A DNA stretch of 27,933 nucleotides from Betaproteobacteria bacterium TMED156 (GTDB taxonomy: Bacteria > Pseudomonadota > Gammaproteobacteria > Burkholderiales > Burkholderiaceae_A). The stretch spans positions 1 through 27,933 of the forward strand of contig NHHF01000082.1 in the NCBI GenBank assembly GCA_002171155.1, given 5' to 3'. Below are positions 8,800 through 16,214 of the stretch, piece after piece (position 1 is the first letter of the stretch; each line of letters starts with the position of its first letter). The notes under the pieces were generated by a model that did no database searches, had not been told where the DNA came from, and saw only the letters and a program-made list of their open reading frames with translations. Position numbers and translations under genes: made by a program.

Positions 8800-9930
8800 T
8801 TGATTTTAATAACAGGTGGTGCAGGATTTATAGGTTCTAATTTTGTTTTGCATTTGCTTAACGATAAGGTTGTGCAAGAAAGAATTGTAGTTCTTGATTG
8901 CTTAACATACGCAGGCAACATGAATAATTTAGCTAGTGCTATAAAAAATCCAAATTTTATTTTTGAAAAATGTGATATCAATGATAAAGGGTCGCTAAAG
9001 AGTGTAATAAAAAAATTTAGCCCAAAGTCAATCATTCATTTTGCAGCCGAAAGTCATGTTGATAGATCAATAATAGGACCTTCGAAATTTATTCAAACAA
9101 ATATTTGTGGTACGTACAATTTATTAGAAAGTTTTTATGAGTATTTTTTAGCACTCAGTGATGACGTTTCCACATCCAATACCACAGTAAATGAAATAAC
9201 GAAAAAAAACTTTAGATTCATTCATGTAAGTACTGACGAGGTCTACGGATCATTAAACCCAAAAGATCCTGGTTTTACCGAAAATCATCCATTCAAGCCT
9301 AATAGTCCATACGCCTCATCAAAAGCTAGTAGTGACCTGTTGGTAAGAGCATGGAATAAAACATATGGGTTACCCACAATAATTACAAATTGTTCAAACA
9401 ATTATGGACCTTATCAGTTTCCAGAAAAATTGATTCCATTAGTAATATCAAATGCAATGGATCATAAGCCAATTCCGATTTATGGAAATGGACAACAAAT
9501 AAGAGATTGGATTTTTGTTGAAGACCACTGTGAAGCAATCAATTTAGTATTGAAAAAAGGTTTAGTAGGGGAAACTTACAATATAGGTGGGAATTGTGAA
9601 TGCAAAAACATAGATTTAGTTAAGATGATTTGTTCAATTCTAGATAAATTATTGCCAATTAAAAACTCAAATAAAATAAAATCTTACAAAGATTTGATAA
9701 AATTTGTACCAGATCGACCTGGTCATGATGAAAGATATTCTGTAAATAATAATAAAATCAAAAAAAACCTAGCTTGGAAACCAAGAGAAAATTTACCAAC
9801 GGGACTTAAAAAGACAATTGAATGGTATATAAAAAATACAGACTGGATCTTGTCAGTAAAGAATAAGTCCTACAGAAATTCGATAGATGAACAGTATTGT
9901 AAAAATTCTGTAAGTAAACAAAATGATTAA
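8800..9930 (+). CDS. rfbB: dTDP-glucose 4,6-dehydratase
   Basis: RfbB (RmlB) performs the NAD-dependent dehydration of dTDP-glucose to dTDP-4-keto-6-deoxyglucose, step two of dTDP-L-rhamnose synthesis. The 376-residue protein carries the Rossmann motif [11 protein letters not shown] at the extreme N-terminus, the T145-D146-E147 catalytic triplet in HVSTDEVYG, and Y171/K175 in [25 protein letters not shown] and [14 protein letters not shown] are diagnostic of RfbB. The start is TTG at 8800: an in-frame stop lies at 8773-8775, no ATG or GTG falls between, and the protein then begins right at the nucleotide-binding strand, as is usual. ATA or ATT codons just upstream are unlikely alternatives. 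rfbA starts inside its last codons, with an 8-base overlap. Confidence 0.96.
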   Translation: MILITGGAGFIGSNFVLHLLNDKVVQERIVVLDCLTYAGNMNNLASAIKNPNFIFEKCDINDKGSLKSVIKKFSPKSIIHFAAESHVDRSIIGPSKFIQTNICGTYNLLESFYEYFLALSDDVSTSNTTVNEITKKNFRFIHVSTDEVYGSLNPKDPGFTENHPFKPNSPYASSKASSDLLVRAWNKTYGLPTIITNCSNNYGPYQFPEKLIPLVISNAMDHKPIPIYGNGQQIRDWIFVEDHCEAINLVLKKGLVGETYNIGGNCECKNIDLVKMICSILDKLLPIKNSNKIKSYKDLIKFVPDRPGHDERYSVNNNKIKKNLAWKPRENLPTGLKKTIEWYIKNTDWILSVKNKSYRNSIDEQYCKNSVSKQND

Positions 9931-10804
9931 TCGAAAAGGTATAATATTAGCAGGGGGTTTGGGAACTAGACTTTATCCCACTACTATTAATTTTTCAAAA
10001 CAACTTCTACCAGTTTATGACAAGCCATTAATTTATTATCCGTTAAGTGTTTTAATGCTTGCCGAAATGAGAGAAATACTAATTATTTCTGCTCCAAGAG
10101 ATATTATTCACTTTAAAAATTTATTAGGTGATGGAAAAAGATTGGGAATTGAAATTAATTATTGTGTGCAGGAAAAACCTGAGGGTCTAGCGCAAGCGTT
10201 TATTATTGGAGAATGGTTTATCAATCAAAATCCTTGTGCTCTTATTTTGGGAGATAATATATTTTATGGACAAGGTTTATCAAAATCCTTGGTTTCAACA
10301 TCAAATGATAATGAAGGAGCAACCATTTTCACTTATCAAGTTGAAGATCCCCGATCCTTTGGGGTGGTAGAATTTGACAAAAATAATAATATAGTCTCAA
10401 TTGAGGAAAAACCTCAAACACCCAAATCAAATTTTGTTGTAACAGGACTTTATTTTTATGACTCGGATGTTTCTAAGAGATCGAAAACACTCAAACCCTC
10501 TGCTAGAGGGGAATTAGAAATAACGGATTTAAATTTGAGCTACCTTAAAGATAATAAATTGAAGTCCCACGATTTAGGTAGAGGTTTTGCGTGGCTTGAT
10601 ACTGGTACTCATGATTCTCTATTAGAAGCTAGCCAATTCATTAGAACAATCGAAAAGAGACAAGGCTTGAAGATTTCATCTCCTGAGGAAATTGCCTGGA
10701 GAAAAGGGTGGATTACTGAAAAAGAATTTGAACAACTAGCAAGAAATTTAAATAAAAGTGGATACGGTCAATATCTACTTAATTTAATCAAACCCAAAAG
10801 TTAA
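9923..10804 (+). CDS. rfbA: Glucose-1-phosphate thymidylyltransferase
   Basis: RfbA (RmlA) couples dTTP with glucose-1-phosphate to form dTDP-glucose, the first step of dTDP-rhamnose synthesis. The 293 residues match the normal family size. The N-terminal nucleotidyltransferase signature [12 protein letters not shown] (10-21) is followed by the lysine-containing [18 protein letters not shown], then LGDNIFYG with the metal-binding aspartate, [20 protein letters not shown], and [19 protein letters not shown]. The C-terminal helix region ([10 protein letters not shown]) is typical of RmlA, which is a tetramer inhibited allosterically by dTDP-rhamnose. The ATG overlaps the rfbB end by 8 bases and rfbC starts one base after the stop, so the operon is translationally compact. 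Confidence 0.97.
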   Translation: MINRKGIILAGGLGTRLYPTTINFSKQLLPVYDKPLIYYPLSVLMLAEMREILIISAPRDIIHFKNLLGDGKRLGIEINYCVQEKPEGLAQAFIIGEWFINQNPCALILGDNIFYGQGLSKSLVSTSNDNEGATIFTYQVEDPRSFGVVEFDKNNNIVSIEEKPQTPKSNFVVTGLYFYDSDVSKRSKTLKPSARGELEITDLNLSYLKDNKLKSHDLGRGFAWLDTGTHDSLLEASQFIRTIEKRQGLKISSPEEIAWRKGWITEKEFEQLARNLNKSGYGQYLLNLIKPKS

Positions 10805-10805
10805 T

Positions 10806-11381
10806 ATGCAATTTTTTACTCTTGGCTCCTTTGTTGATGTAAAAGTAATAGAAAATAAAATCTTCTCTGATGATAGAGGTTTTTTTTTAGAATCATATAA
10901 TAAAAGAAATTTTCAGTATGACTTAAAAATAAATGAAGATTTTGTTCAAGATAATCATTCAAAATCCCAAAAAGGTGTTATCAGAGGTCTTCATTTTCAA
11001 AAAAAACCATTTGCCCAGTCAAAGCTAGTAAGAGTTACTAGAGGGTCAATACTAGACGTAGTTGTTGACTTAAGAAAAAATTCAATAACTTTCGGACAGT
11101 GGGAATCATTAGTACTGAGTGAGAAAAACTCTCTCATGCTATTCATACCTGAAGGTTTTGCTCACGGTTTTTTAGCCACTGAAGATAATACAGATGTTCT
11201 GTATAAAACGAATAATTTTTACAATCCTGACTGTGATGTAACACTTCTTTGGAATGACACAAATTTAAATATTAACTGGAAACTTAACCACTACAATATT
11301 AGCAATCCAATTATTTCTAAAAAAGATAAATCGGCTTATTCACTTAAAGAGTTGGAACAAAAAAAACAACTTTTTTTCTAA
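10806..11381 (+). CDS. rfbC: dTDP-4-dehydrorhamnose 3,5-epimerase
   Basis: RfbC (RmlC) epimerises C3 and C5 of dTDP-4-keto-6-deoxyglucose, the third step of dTDP-L-rhamnose synthesis. It is a small cupin-fold dimer, and 191 residues is standard. The active-site residues align with the Salmonella enzyme without offset: H63 in GVIRGLHFQ, K73, and Y133 in VLYKT. FIPEGFAHGFLATED (113-127) forms the conserved cupin strand pair. The C-terminus ends in a lysine/glutamine-rich tail of no clear meaning. The ATG follows the rfbA stop by one base, and rfbD follows after 6 bases. Confidence 0.96.
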   Translation: MQFFTLGSFVDVKVIENKIFSDDRGFFLESYNKRNFQYDLKINEDFVQDNHSKSQKGVIRGLHFQKKPFAQSKLVRVTRGSILDVVVDLRKNSITFGQWESLVLSEKNSLMLFIPEGFAHGFLATEDNTDVLYKTNNFYNPDCDVTLLWNDTNLNINWKLNHYNISNPIISKKDKSAYSLKELEQKKQLFF

Positions 11382-11387
11382 AAAAAA

Positions 11388-12326
11388 ATGAAAAAAATGA
11401 AAATTCTCTTGTTTGGTAAAACTGGTCAAGTTGGTAGATCAATTTTGGAAGCTAATAATTCAAACCATCAGATAATTTCATGTGATAGAAATGAAATGCC
11501 ACTTGATGATCAAGAGAAATTGTCAAAAAATTTAAACTTAGTCCTTGATAAAAATAAAATCAACTTTTTAATAAATGCTGCAGCATACACCAATGTAGAA
11601 GAAGCTGAAAAAAATGTTGATCTTGCGTTTGAAGTGAATTCTAATTCCCTTAAAACAATCACAGATATACTAAAAAAAAGAAGAAAAGAAATGAAAATTA
11701 TTCTTTTACACTTATCTACCGATTATGTTTTTGATGGTTCATTAAAAACTTCATGGAAACCGAATGCGAAAAAAAATCCTCTCAATGTTTATGGCCAAAG
11801 TAAAGCTATGGGAGAATCCATTATCAATAATTCTGGATTACCATTTTTAATTCTCAGAACGAGCTGGGTGTTTTCTCATCGTGGCAATAATTTTTTAAGA
11901 AAAGTTTTAAAAAAATTAGCTGGTGGCGAAAAACTACAAATAGTAAATGATCAGATTGGGTCACCTACATCCTCGGACTTCATATCAGAATTTTGTTTGT
12001 ATTTGATTCAAAATTCTAGCTTACATAACAAATCAGGGATTTACCATTTAACCAGCAAAGGGATCACAACCTGGTTTGATTTTGCGAAGTATATTGCAGA
12101 GACTGCTGACGAAATTGGAATTTTTGAAACTTCTAAATTAGACTTTTCAAAACAAATACATCCTGTGGTTAGCTCTTTTTTTGAAAACTGTGCCCGAAGA
12201 CCAAAAAATTCTCAATTAGACTGCAGTAGTTTAGAAAAAGAATTCATGTTTCAAAGATCCACATGGCAGTTGCAAACTAAAAAAATTCTTAAAAAAATAT
12301 TATTAGACAAGAAAACGAGTTTATAA
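11388..12326 (+). CDS. rfbD: dTDP-4-dehydrorhamnose reductase
   Basis: RfbD (RmlD) makes dTDP-L-rhamnose by NAD(P)H reduction of the 4-keto group. The 312-residue protein has the family's GKTGQVG nucleotide-binding turn (10-16), AAAYTNVEEAE (64-74), LSTDYVFDG (109-117), the Y135/K139 catalytic pair in YGQSKAMGE, and DQIGSPTSS for substrate binding. The start at 11388 lies in an A-run with a second in-frame ATG at 11397; the choice changes only three residues. The gene is the last of the operon and its stop overlaps the end of the convergent FAD dehydrogenase gene by 6 bases, leaving no intergenic terminator. Confidence 0.96.
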   Translation: MKKMKILLFGKTGQVGRSILEANNSNHQIISCDRNEMPLDDQEKLSKNLNLVLDKNKINFLINAAAYTNVEEAEKNVDLAFEVNSNSLKTITDILKKRRKEMKIILLHLSTDYVFDGSLKTSWKPNAKKNPLNVYGQSKAMGESIINNSGLPFLILRTSWVFSHRGNNFLRKVLKKLAGGEKLQIVNDQIGSPTSSDFISEFCLYLIQNSSLHNKSGIYHLTSKGITTWFDFAKYIAETADEIGIFETSKLDFSKQIHPVVSSFFENCARRPKNSQLDCSSLEKEFMFQRSTWQLQTKKILKKILLDKKTSL

Positions 12327-13808
12327 AACTTTGCCTGGATTCATGGTATTTGATGGGTCGATGCAGTTTTTTATTTTTTTCATAATCTCAATTTCAACTG
12401 CAGGTTTAATTCTTATGGCTTCATCTTTTCTTAATTGTCCCAGTCCATGTTCAGCACTTATTGATCCGCTGTAAGAAATTACTTCATCATTAATAAATCT
12501 TCTAATTTTATCTTCGTTTTCGAAAAGATAATTTCGAAATTTTTTCTGCCGTTCCTCGTCGCTAACCCCTTTTCCCAATTGTGCTGGCGGAGCAATGTTA
12601 AAGTGTAAATTTCCGTCTCCTAGGTGTCCAAAATTGATAATTCTTACACCTGGAAATAATTTTTCTAGTTTGCTACTTGCTTTATCAACGAATTTTGGAA
12701 TTGAAGAAATAGGTAATGAGAGATCATTTTTTACTTGTGGGCCGTCTTTTGCGGAGGCATAAGTAATTGATTCACGAATATCCCAAAATTGTTTGGTTCT
12801 TGCCTCAGTACCAGATTGAATACCATCCATTAAGGTTCCATTTGATATACAGTCCTGTAAAAAATCATGAAAAATTATTGACTCATTAAAATCCTCAACA
12901 TTACTCCCTGTCGAGAATGAGGAAATCTCTAATAATATAAAAATATGCTTTCTATATTTTTTAAATGATGTAGGTATTAAATCTGGAAAATGTTTTTCCA
13001 AAAGTTTTAATGCTTCATCCTGCATAAATTCAAAAGCAGTCAACCCGTCATTAAATTTTTTTTGTAAATTACAGAAAAAACTAATTGTAGATGCAAGATC
13101 CTGAGCAACTAGTAAAGCAGTTATTTTATTATCAGGCTTGGGAACCAAAGACATAGTTGCTGCAGTTATGATTCCAAGAGTACCTTCACTTCCAACAAAA
13201 AGATTCTTTAAATCGTATCCAGAATTGTCTTTTCTTAATCCCTGCAATCTGCACCAAATTTCTCCAGTTGGAAGAACAAACTCAATGCCCAAACACATTG
13301 ATCTAGTTGTTCCATACTTCAAAACAGCCAAACCCCCGGCATTTGTCGACAACAAGCCTCCAACAGTAGCACTGTCTCTTGAAGTAATATCCAAAGGAAA
13401 AAACAAGCCTAAATCACTTGCATACTTTTGCAATGTTTTTAAAGTACACCCAGCATCAAGAGTAATGGTTCTGTTTTGAGAGTCAACATTACGGATTTTA
13501 TTCATTCTCTTGAGACACATCACCACTTGTTTTTGAGTTGCATCGGGAGTGGCTCCTCCAGACAAACCAGTATTTCCTCCTTGAGGGACAATTTTTATCT
13601 TGTCTTTGACAGCAAACTCAATGATCTTTTGTACTTCAGTTGTAGTTGAAGGAAAACATACTGCCATAGGTTTACCAAAGAATTTTCTCCTCCAGTCTAT
13701 TGAATAATCTTTAACAGAGTCCCATCCATGTAACTCAGTAATTTTGATGTTAGTTTCACCAAGCAACAATTGACATTTTTTTAAAAAATTAATTTCTGGT
13801 TTGTTCAT
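12321..13808 (-). CDS. GlcD-like FAD-linked 2-hydroxyacid dehydrogenase
   Basis: This 495-residue flavoprotein belongs to the FAD-binding type-4 (VAO/PCMH) oxidoreductases. The FAD domain spans about 45-230: FPSTTTEVQKIIEFA, VPQGGNTGLSGGATPD (the pyrophosphate loop), SRDSATVGGLLSTNAGG and LFVGSEGTLGIITAA. The C-terminal half carries NFGHLGDGNLHFN and SAEHGLGQLRKDEA, whose histidines bind metal/substrate in D-2-hydroxyglutarate and D-lactate dehydrogenases. The substrate is therefore a D-2-hydroxyacid such as D-lactate, glycolate or D-2-hydroxyglutarate, but which one cannot be told. No iron-sulfur domain is fused to it, and glcE/glcF are not adjacent. It begins 20 bases after the efp stop on the same strand and converges on rfbD. 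Confidence 0.88.
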   Translation of the reverse strand: MNKPEINFLKKCQLLLGETNIKITELHGWDSVKDYSIDWRRKFFGKPMAVCFPSTTTEVQKIIEFAVKDKIKIVPQGGNTGLSGGATPDATQKQVVMCLKRMNKIRNVDSQNRTITLDAGCTLKTLQKYASDLGLFFPLDITSRDSATVGGLLSTNAGGLAVLKYGTTRSMCLGIEFVLPTGEIWCRLQGLRKDNSGYDLKNLFVGSEGTLGIITAATMSLVPKPDNKITALLVAQDLASTISFFCNLQKKFNDGLTAFEFMQDEALKLLEKHFPDLIPTSFKKYRKHIFILLEISSFSTGSNVEDFNESIIFHDFLQDCISNGTLMDGIQSGTEARTKQFWDIRESITYASAKDGPQVKNDLSLPISSIPKFVDKASSKLEKLFPGVRIINFGHLGDGNLHFNIAPPAQLGKGVSDEERQKKFRNYLFENEDKIRRFINDEVISYSGSISAEHGLGQLRKDEAIRIKPAVEIEIMKKIKNCIDPSNTMNPGKVL

Positions 13809-13828
13809 TACTTAATCATTTATTTGTA

Positions 13829-14389
13829 TTATTTAACTCTATTTTTATACTCAGAGGTCTTAGTATCAATTTCAATTTTATCGCCAATTTCAATAAATGC
13901 AGGAACTGAAACAACGTATCCACTAGGTTTTATTTTTGCAGTTTTCATAACCTTACCTGAAGTGTCCCCCTTGACAGCAGGCTCTGTATACATGACTTCC
14001 CTTATAATGCTAGTTGGCATTTCAACAGAAATCGGGTTTTCATTATAAAACACAACCTCACAATTCATATTTTCGTCCAAAAAATCTAAAGCCACACCCA
14101 TAGATTCTTTTTCAACTTCAATCTGATTGAAATCATTATCCAGAAATACATAGAGTGGATCTGCAAAATATGAGTAAGTAACCTCTTTTCGTTCTAAAAC
14201 CAGTGTTTCAAACTTTTCATCTGCCTTAAAGACATTTTCAGTTGCGTTGGAAGTTATAAGATTTTTTAATTTCAATTTAACAACAGCCGAATTTCTTCCT
14301 GATTTATTATATTCAGTTTTTACAACAACCATTGCATCAGAACCAACCATAAAAACATTACCAACACGAAGCTCTTGAGCAGTTTTCAT
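13829..14389 (-). CDS. efp: Elongation factor P with arginine at position 32
   Basis: EF-P binds between the P and E sites and relieves ribosomes stalled on polyproline stretches. The 186-residue protein has the three-domain family architecture. The domain I loop reads [10 protein letters not shown], putting arginine at position 32, the site rhamnosylated by EarP, where the E. coli type has a lysine (K34) modified by Epm[45 protein letters not shown] and the C-terminal [19 protein letters not shown] are standard EF-P. The ATG at 14389 is preceded by AAAGG with a 4-base spacer. earP lies immediately upstream on the same strand (36-base gap), so enzyme and substrate are probably co-expressed. 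Confidence 0.98.
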   Translation of the reverse strand: MKTAQELRVGNVFMVGSDAMVVVKTEYNKSGRNSAVVKLKLKNLITSNATENVFKADEKFETLVLERKEVTYSYFADPLYVFLDNDFNQIEVEKESMGVALDFLDENMNCEVVFYNENPISVEMPTSIIREVMYTEPAVKGDTSGKVMKTAKIKPSGYVVSVPAFIEIGDKIEIDTKTSEYKNRVK

Positions 14390-14393
14390 AAGA

Positions 14394-14398
14394 CCTTT
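14394..14398 (-). promoter_or_regulatory. Shine-Dalgarno site of efp
   Basis: Read on the minus strand, AAAGG lies four bases before the efp ATG. Most genes in this window lack a clear site, so its presence before a gene that is usually highly expressed is consistent with efficient initiation. Confidence 0.5.
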
Positions 14399-14425
14399 CT
14401 AAGTTGTTTTATCAAATATTATGCA

Positions 14426-15508
14426 TTAAACCTTTGTACAACTAATCAATGATTTTTCCAATGACTTTCTTCGTGAAATTTTTAAACATCTACTATGAAA
14501 ATAATTTCTCAAAAGATTCCATTCATAAAATAATACATTCCACTGACTAAAAGAATGTATTTTATTTCTACTTGCAATTAATTCAGCAAATATCCAATAA
14601 GATTTGAATTCATTAGAAGAAAAAAAACTTTTCCATCCATTAAATTTTCTTAGGTGCATGTCATTTTTTTCTCTATAAGGTTGCCAAAAAAATGGAATCT
14701 TCCATTTGCTTGCACTTGCTTTTATTGCACTAAAAAAAGAGTCTTCACCTCTAACGAAATTTAAGTTGCTTGACTGCAACACATAATCAAAGCTGATTTG
14801 ACTCATATCGATAGTACTCATCTTATATAAAGCCAAACTGTCAAATTCATTAGGAACTGGTAATTTAAACATAACATCATCAATTTCATAAAGAAAAATA
14901 CATACTATAAAAACAGATCCTAATTCCTTTGAATTATTTTTTTTTATTTTTGTATTTTTTGAATTTAAAATAAATTCTCTTAGCTCAATTCTTTTCTCTA
15001 TTGTAATCTCTTCCCAAGCGTTTGAAATTAAACCAGAACTATTTTTGGAAAAACCTGGTGAAACCCAGAGCCTATTTGCTGCTGGAGATAATTTCCAACT
15101 TGAAGGATGCACATAATCCAAAAGTTTGAAGTCAGGAGCAATTTTTTTTTGGTATGAGTCTGACCAAGATTCCGTAGAAAGATGGTCTAGCATGACTCGG
15201 GTTGTACCCTCAAGGATTTGAATTCTTTTCAAAAATTCTAGAGGAGGTTCTACTTGAAACAACTCGACAATCAAATCTGCTGGGGGTATGACTTTTCCTG
15301 GCAATTCATAAAAATGGCTTATAAGAAGATTTTTGGGAATTAGCTTTGAATCTTTCTCATTCAAAAAACACATTTTATTTAACAAATCTAAATTGTTACA
15401 GTGGATTCGAACTTTATCTGCATGAGCACACAATCCTCTGGCTAATCTAATGCCAAAGCCAGCATCTCCAAAGTTATCAACTATCTTACAAAATATTGCA
15501 ACTTCCAC
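14426..15508 (-). CDS. earP: EF-P arginine rhamnosyltransferase EarP
   Basis: EarP is an inverting glycosyltransferase that moves rhamnose from dTDP-L-rhamnose onto the guanidine of EF-P Arg32 in the cytoplasm. The 360-residue protein opens with FCKIVDNFGDAGFGIRLARGL, whose D11 and D15 keep the four-residue spacing of the two essential N-terminal aspartates of characterised EarPs. The C-terminal half has FVRGEDSFFSA (R253, E255, D256), followed by IPFFWQPYREKNDMHLRKF, the donor-nucleotide site. The middle is divergent: LDHLSTESW stands where WEYLSAE is usual, and residues 185-195 form a lysine/asparagine-rich stretch. The start is GTG at 15508; an in-frame stop three codons upstream excludes a longer protein. 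Adjacency to efp supports the call strongly. Confidence 0.93.
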   Translation of the reverse strand: MEVAIFCKIVDNFGDAGFGIRLARGLCAHADKVRIHCNNLDLLNKMCFLNEKDSKLIPKNLLISHFYELPGKVIPPADLIVELFQVEPPLEFLKRIQILEGTTRVMLDHLSTESWSDSYQKKIAPDFKLLDYVHPSSWKLSPAANRLWVSPGFSKNSSGLISNAWEEITIEKRIELREFILNSKNTKIKKNNSKELGSVFIVCIFLYEIDDVMFKLPVPNEFDSLALYKMSTIDMSQISFDYVLQSSNLNFVRGEDSFFSAIKASASKWKIPFFWQPYREKNDMHLRKFNGWKSFFSSNEFKSYWIFAELIASRNKIHSFSQWNVLFYEWNLLRNYFHSRCLKISRRKSLEKSLISCTKV

Positions 15509-15563
15509 CGTTTTAAATTACTTTATTATTAGTTATGTATTTGAGATTTAATAATTCAGTTTA

Positions 15564-16211
15564 ATGTACAAAATTAAGAAAAATAAAAAAATTTTTTTAG
15601 CATCTTCAAGCCCTAGAAGAAAAACTTTATTAGAGCAAATAGCTCACAATTTGGGCATTGAAGTAATAATTCTTCAACCTGATCCAGACAAAAATATGGA
15701 AGAAATTGAAACACCAAAAAATAATGAATCCCCCACAAAATATGTGAAAAGGATAGCATTAAATAAAGCTCATGCAGCAATAGATTGGATAAAAATCAGT
15801 AGAAAAAGTGCTCATCCTATTTTGACTGCTGATACAACTGTATCATTTAAAGGTAAAATTTTAGGCAAACCAAGGGATAAAAAAGATGCTTATTCAATGT
15901 TAAAACTTCTCTCTAATAATTCTCATCATGTCCTTACATCTGTAGTGGTAATTGATTACTGTTACGAAGCAAAAAAATCACAAATTAAAAGAAATACTTA
16001 CCAAACAACAAATTCAACGACAGTTTGGTTCGGAGAAATTTCCAATTCATGGTTAAATAGATACATTAAAAGTGGAGAGCCACTGGATAAATCAGGTGCT
16101 TATGGTATTCAAGGAAAAGGACAAGAAATTATAAAAAAAATAAATGGTAGTTACTCCAGTGTTATGGGACTGCCGTTATTTGAAACTTTAGGTATTTTAA
16201 AAAAACTCTAG
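15564..16211 (+). CDS. maf: Maf/YhdE-type nucleoside triphosphate pyrophosphatase
   Basis: Maf proteins hydrolyse non-canonical or excess nucleoside triphosphates to monophosphates and pyrophosphate. The 215-residue sequence has the N-terminal phosphate loop LASSSPRRKTLL (12-23), TADTTVSF with the catalytic aspartate, and GKPRDKKDAYSMLKLLS. PLDKSGAYGIQGKG with KINGSYSSVMGLPLFET resembles the YhdE (dTTP/UTP) branch more than YceF. The ATG is the only start near the conserved N-terminus and has no Shine-Dalgarno site. The gene is divergent from earP across 55 bases and is followed three bases later by pepN, so the two form a pair. Assignment to the dTTP/UTP branch is a motif judgement. Confidence 0.92.
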   Translation: MYKIKKNKKIFLASSSPRRKTLLEQIAHNLGIEVIILQPDPDKNMEEIETPKNNESPTKYVKRIALNKAHAAIDWIKISRKSAHPILTADTTVSFKGKILGKPRDKKDAYSMLKLLSNNSHHVLTSVVVIDYCYEAKKSQIKRNTYQTTNSTTVWFGEISNSWLNRYIKSGEPLDKSGAYGIQGKGQEIIKKINGSYSSVMGLPLFETLGILKKL

Positions 16212-16214
16212 CAC

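Noticed and set aside
11370..11400. A/T homopolymer run around the rfbC stop and rfbD start as a terminator or phase-variation tract
   Set aside because: There is no preceding hairpin, and similar A-runs occur throughout this AT-rich DNA; the operon continues through it.
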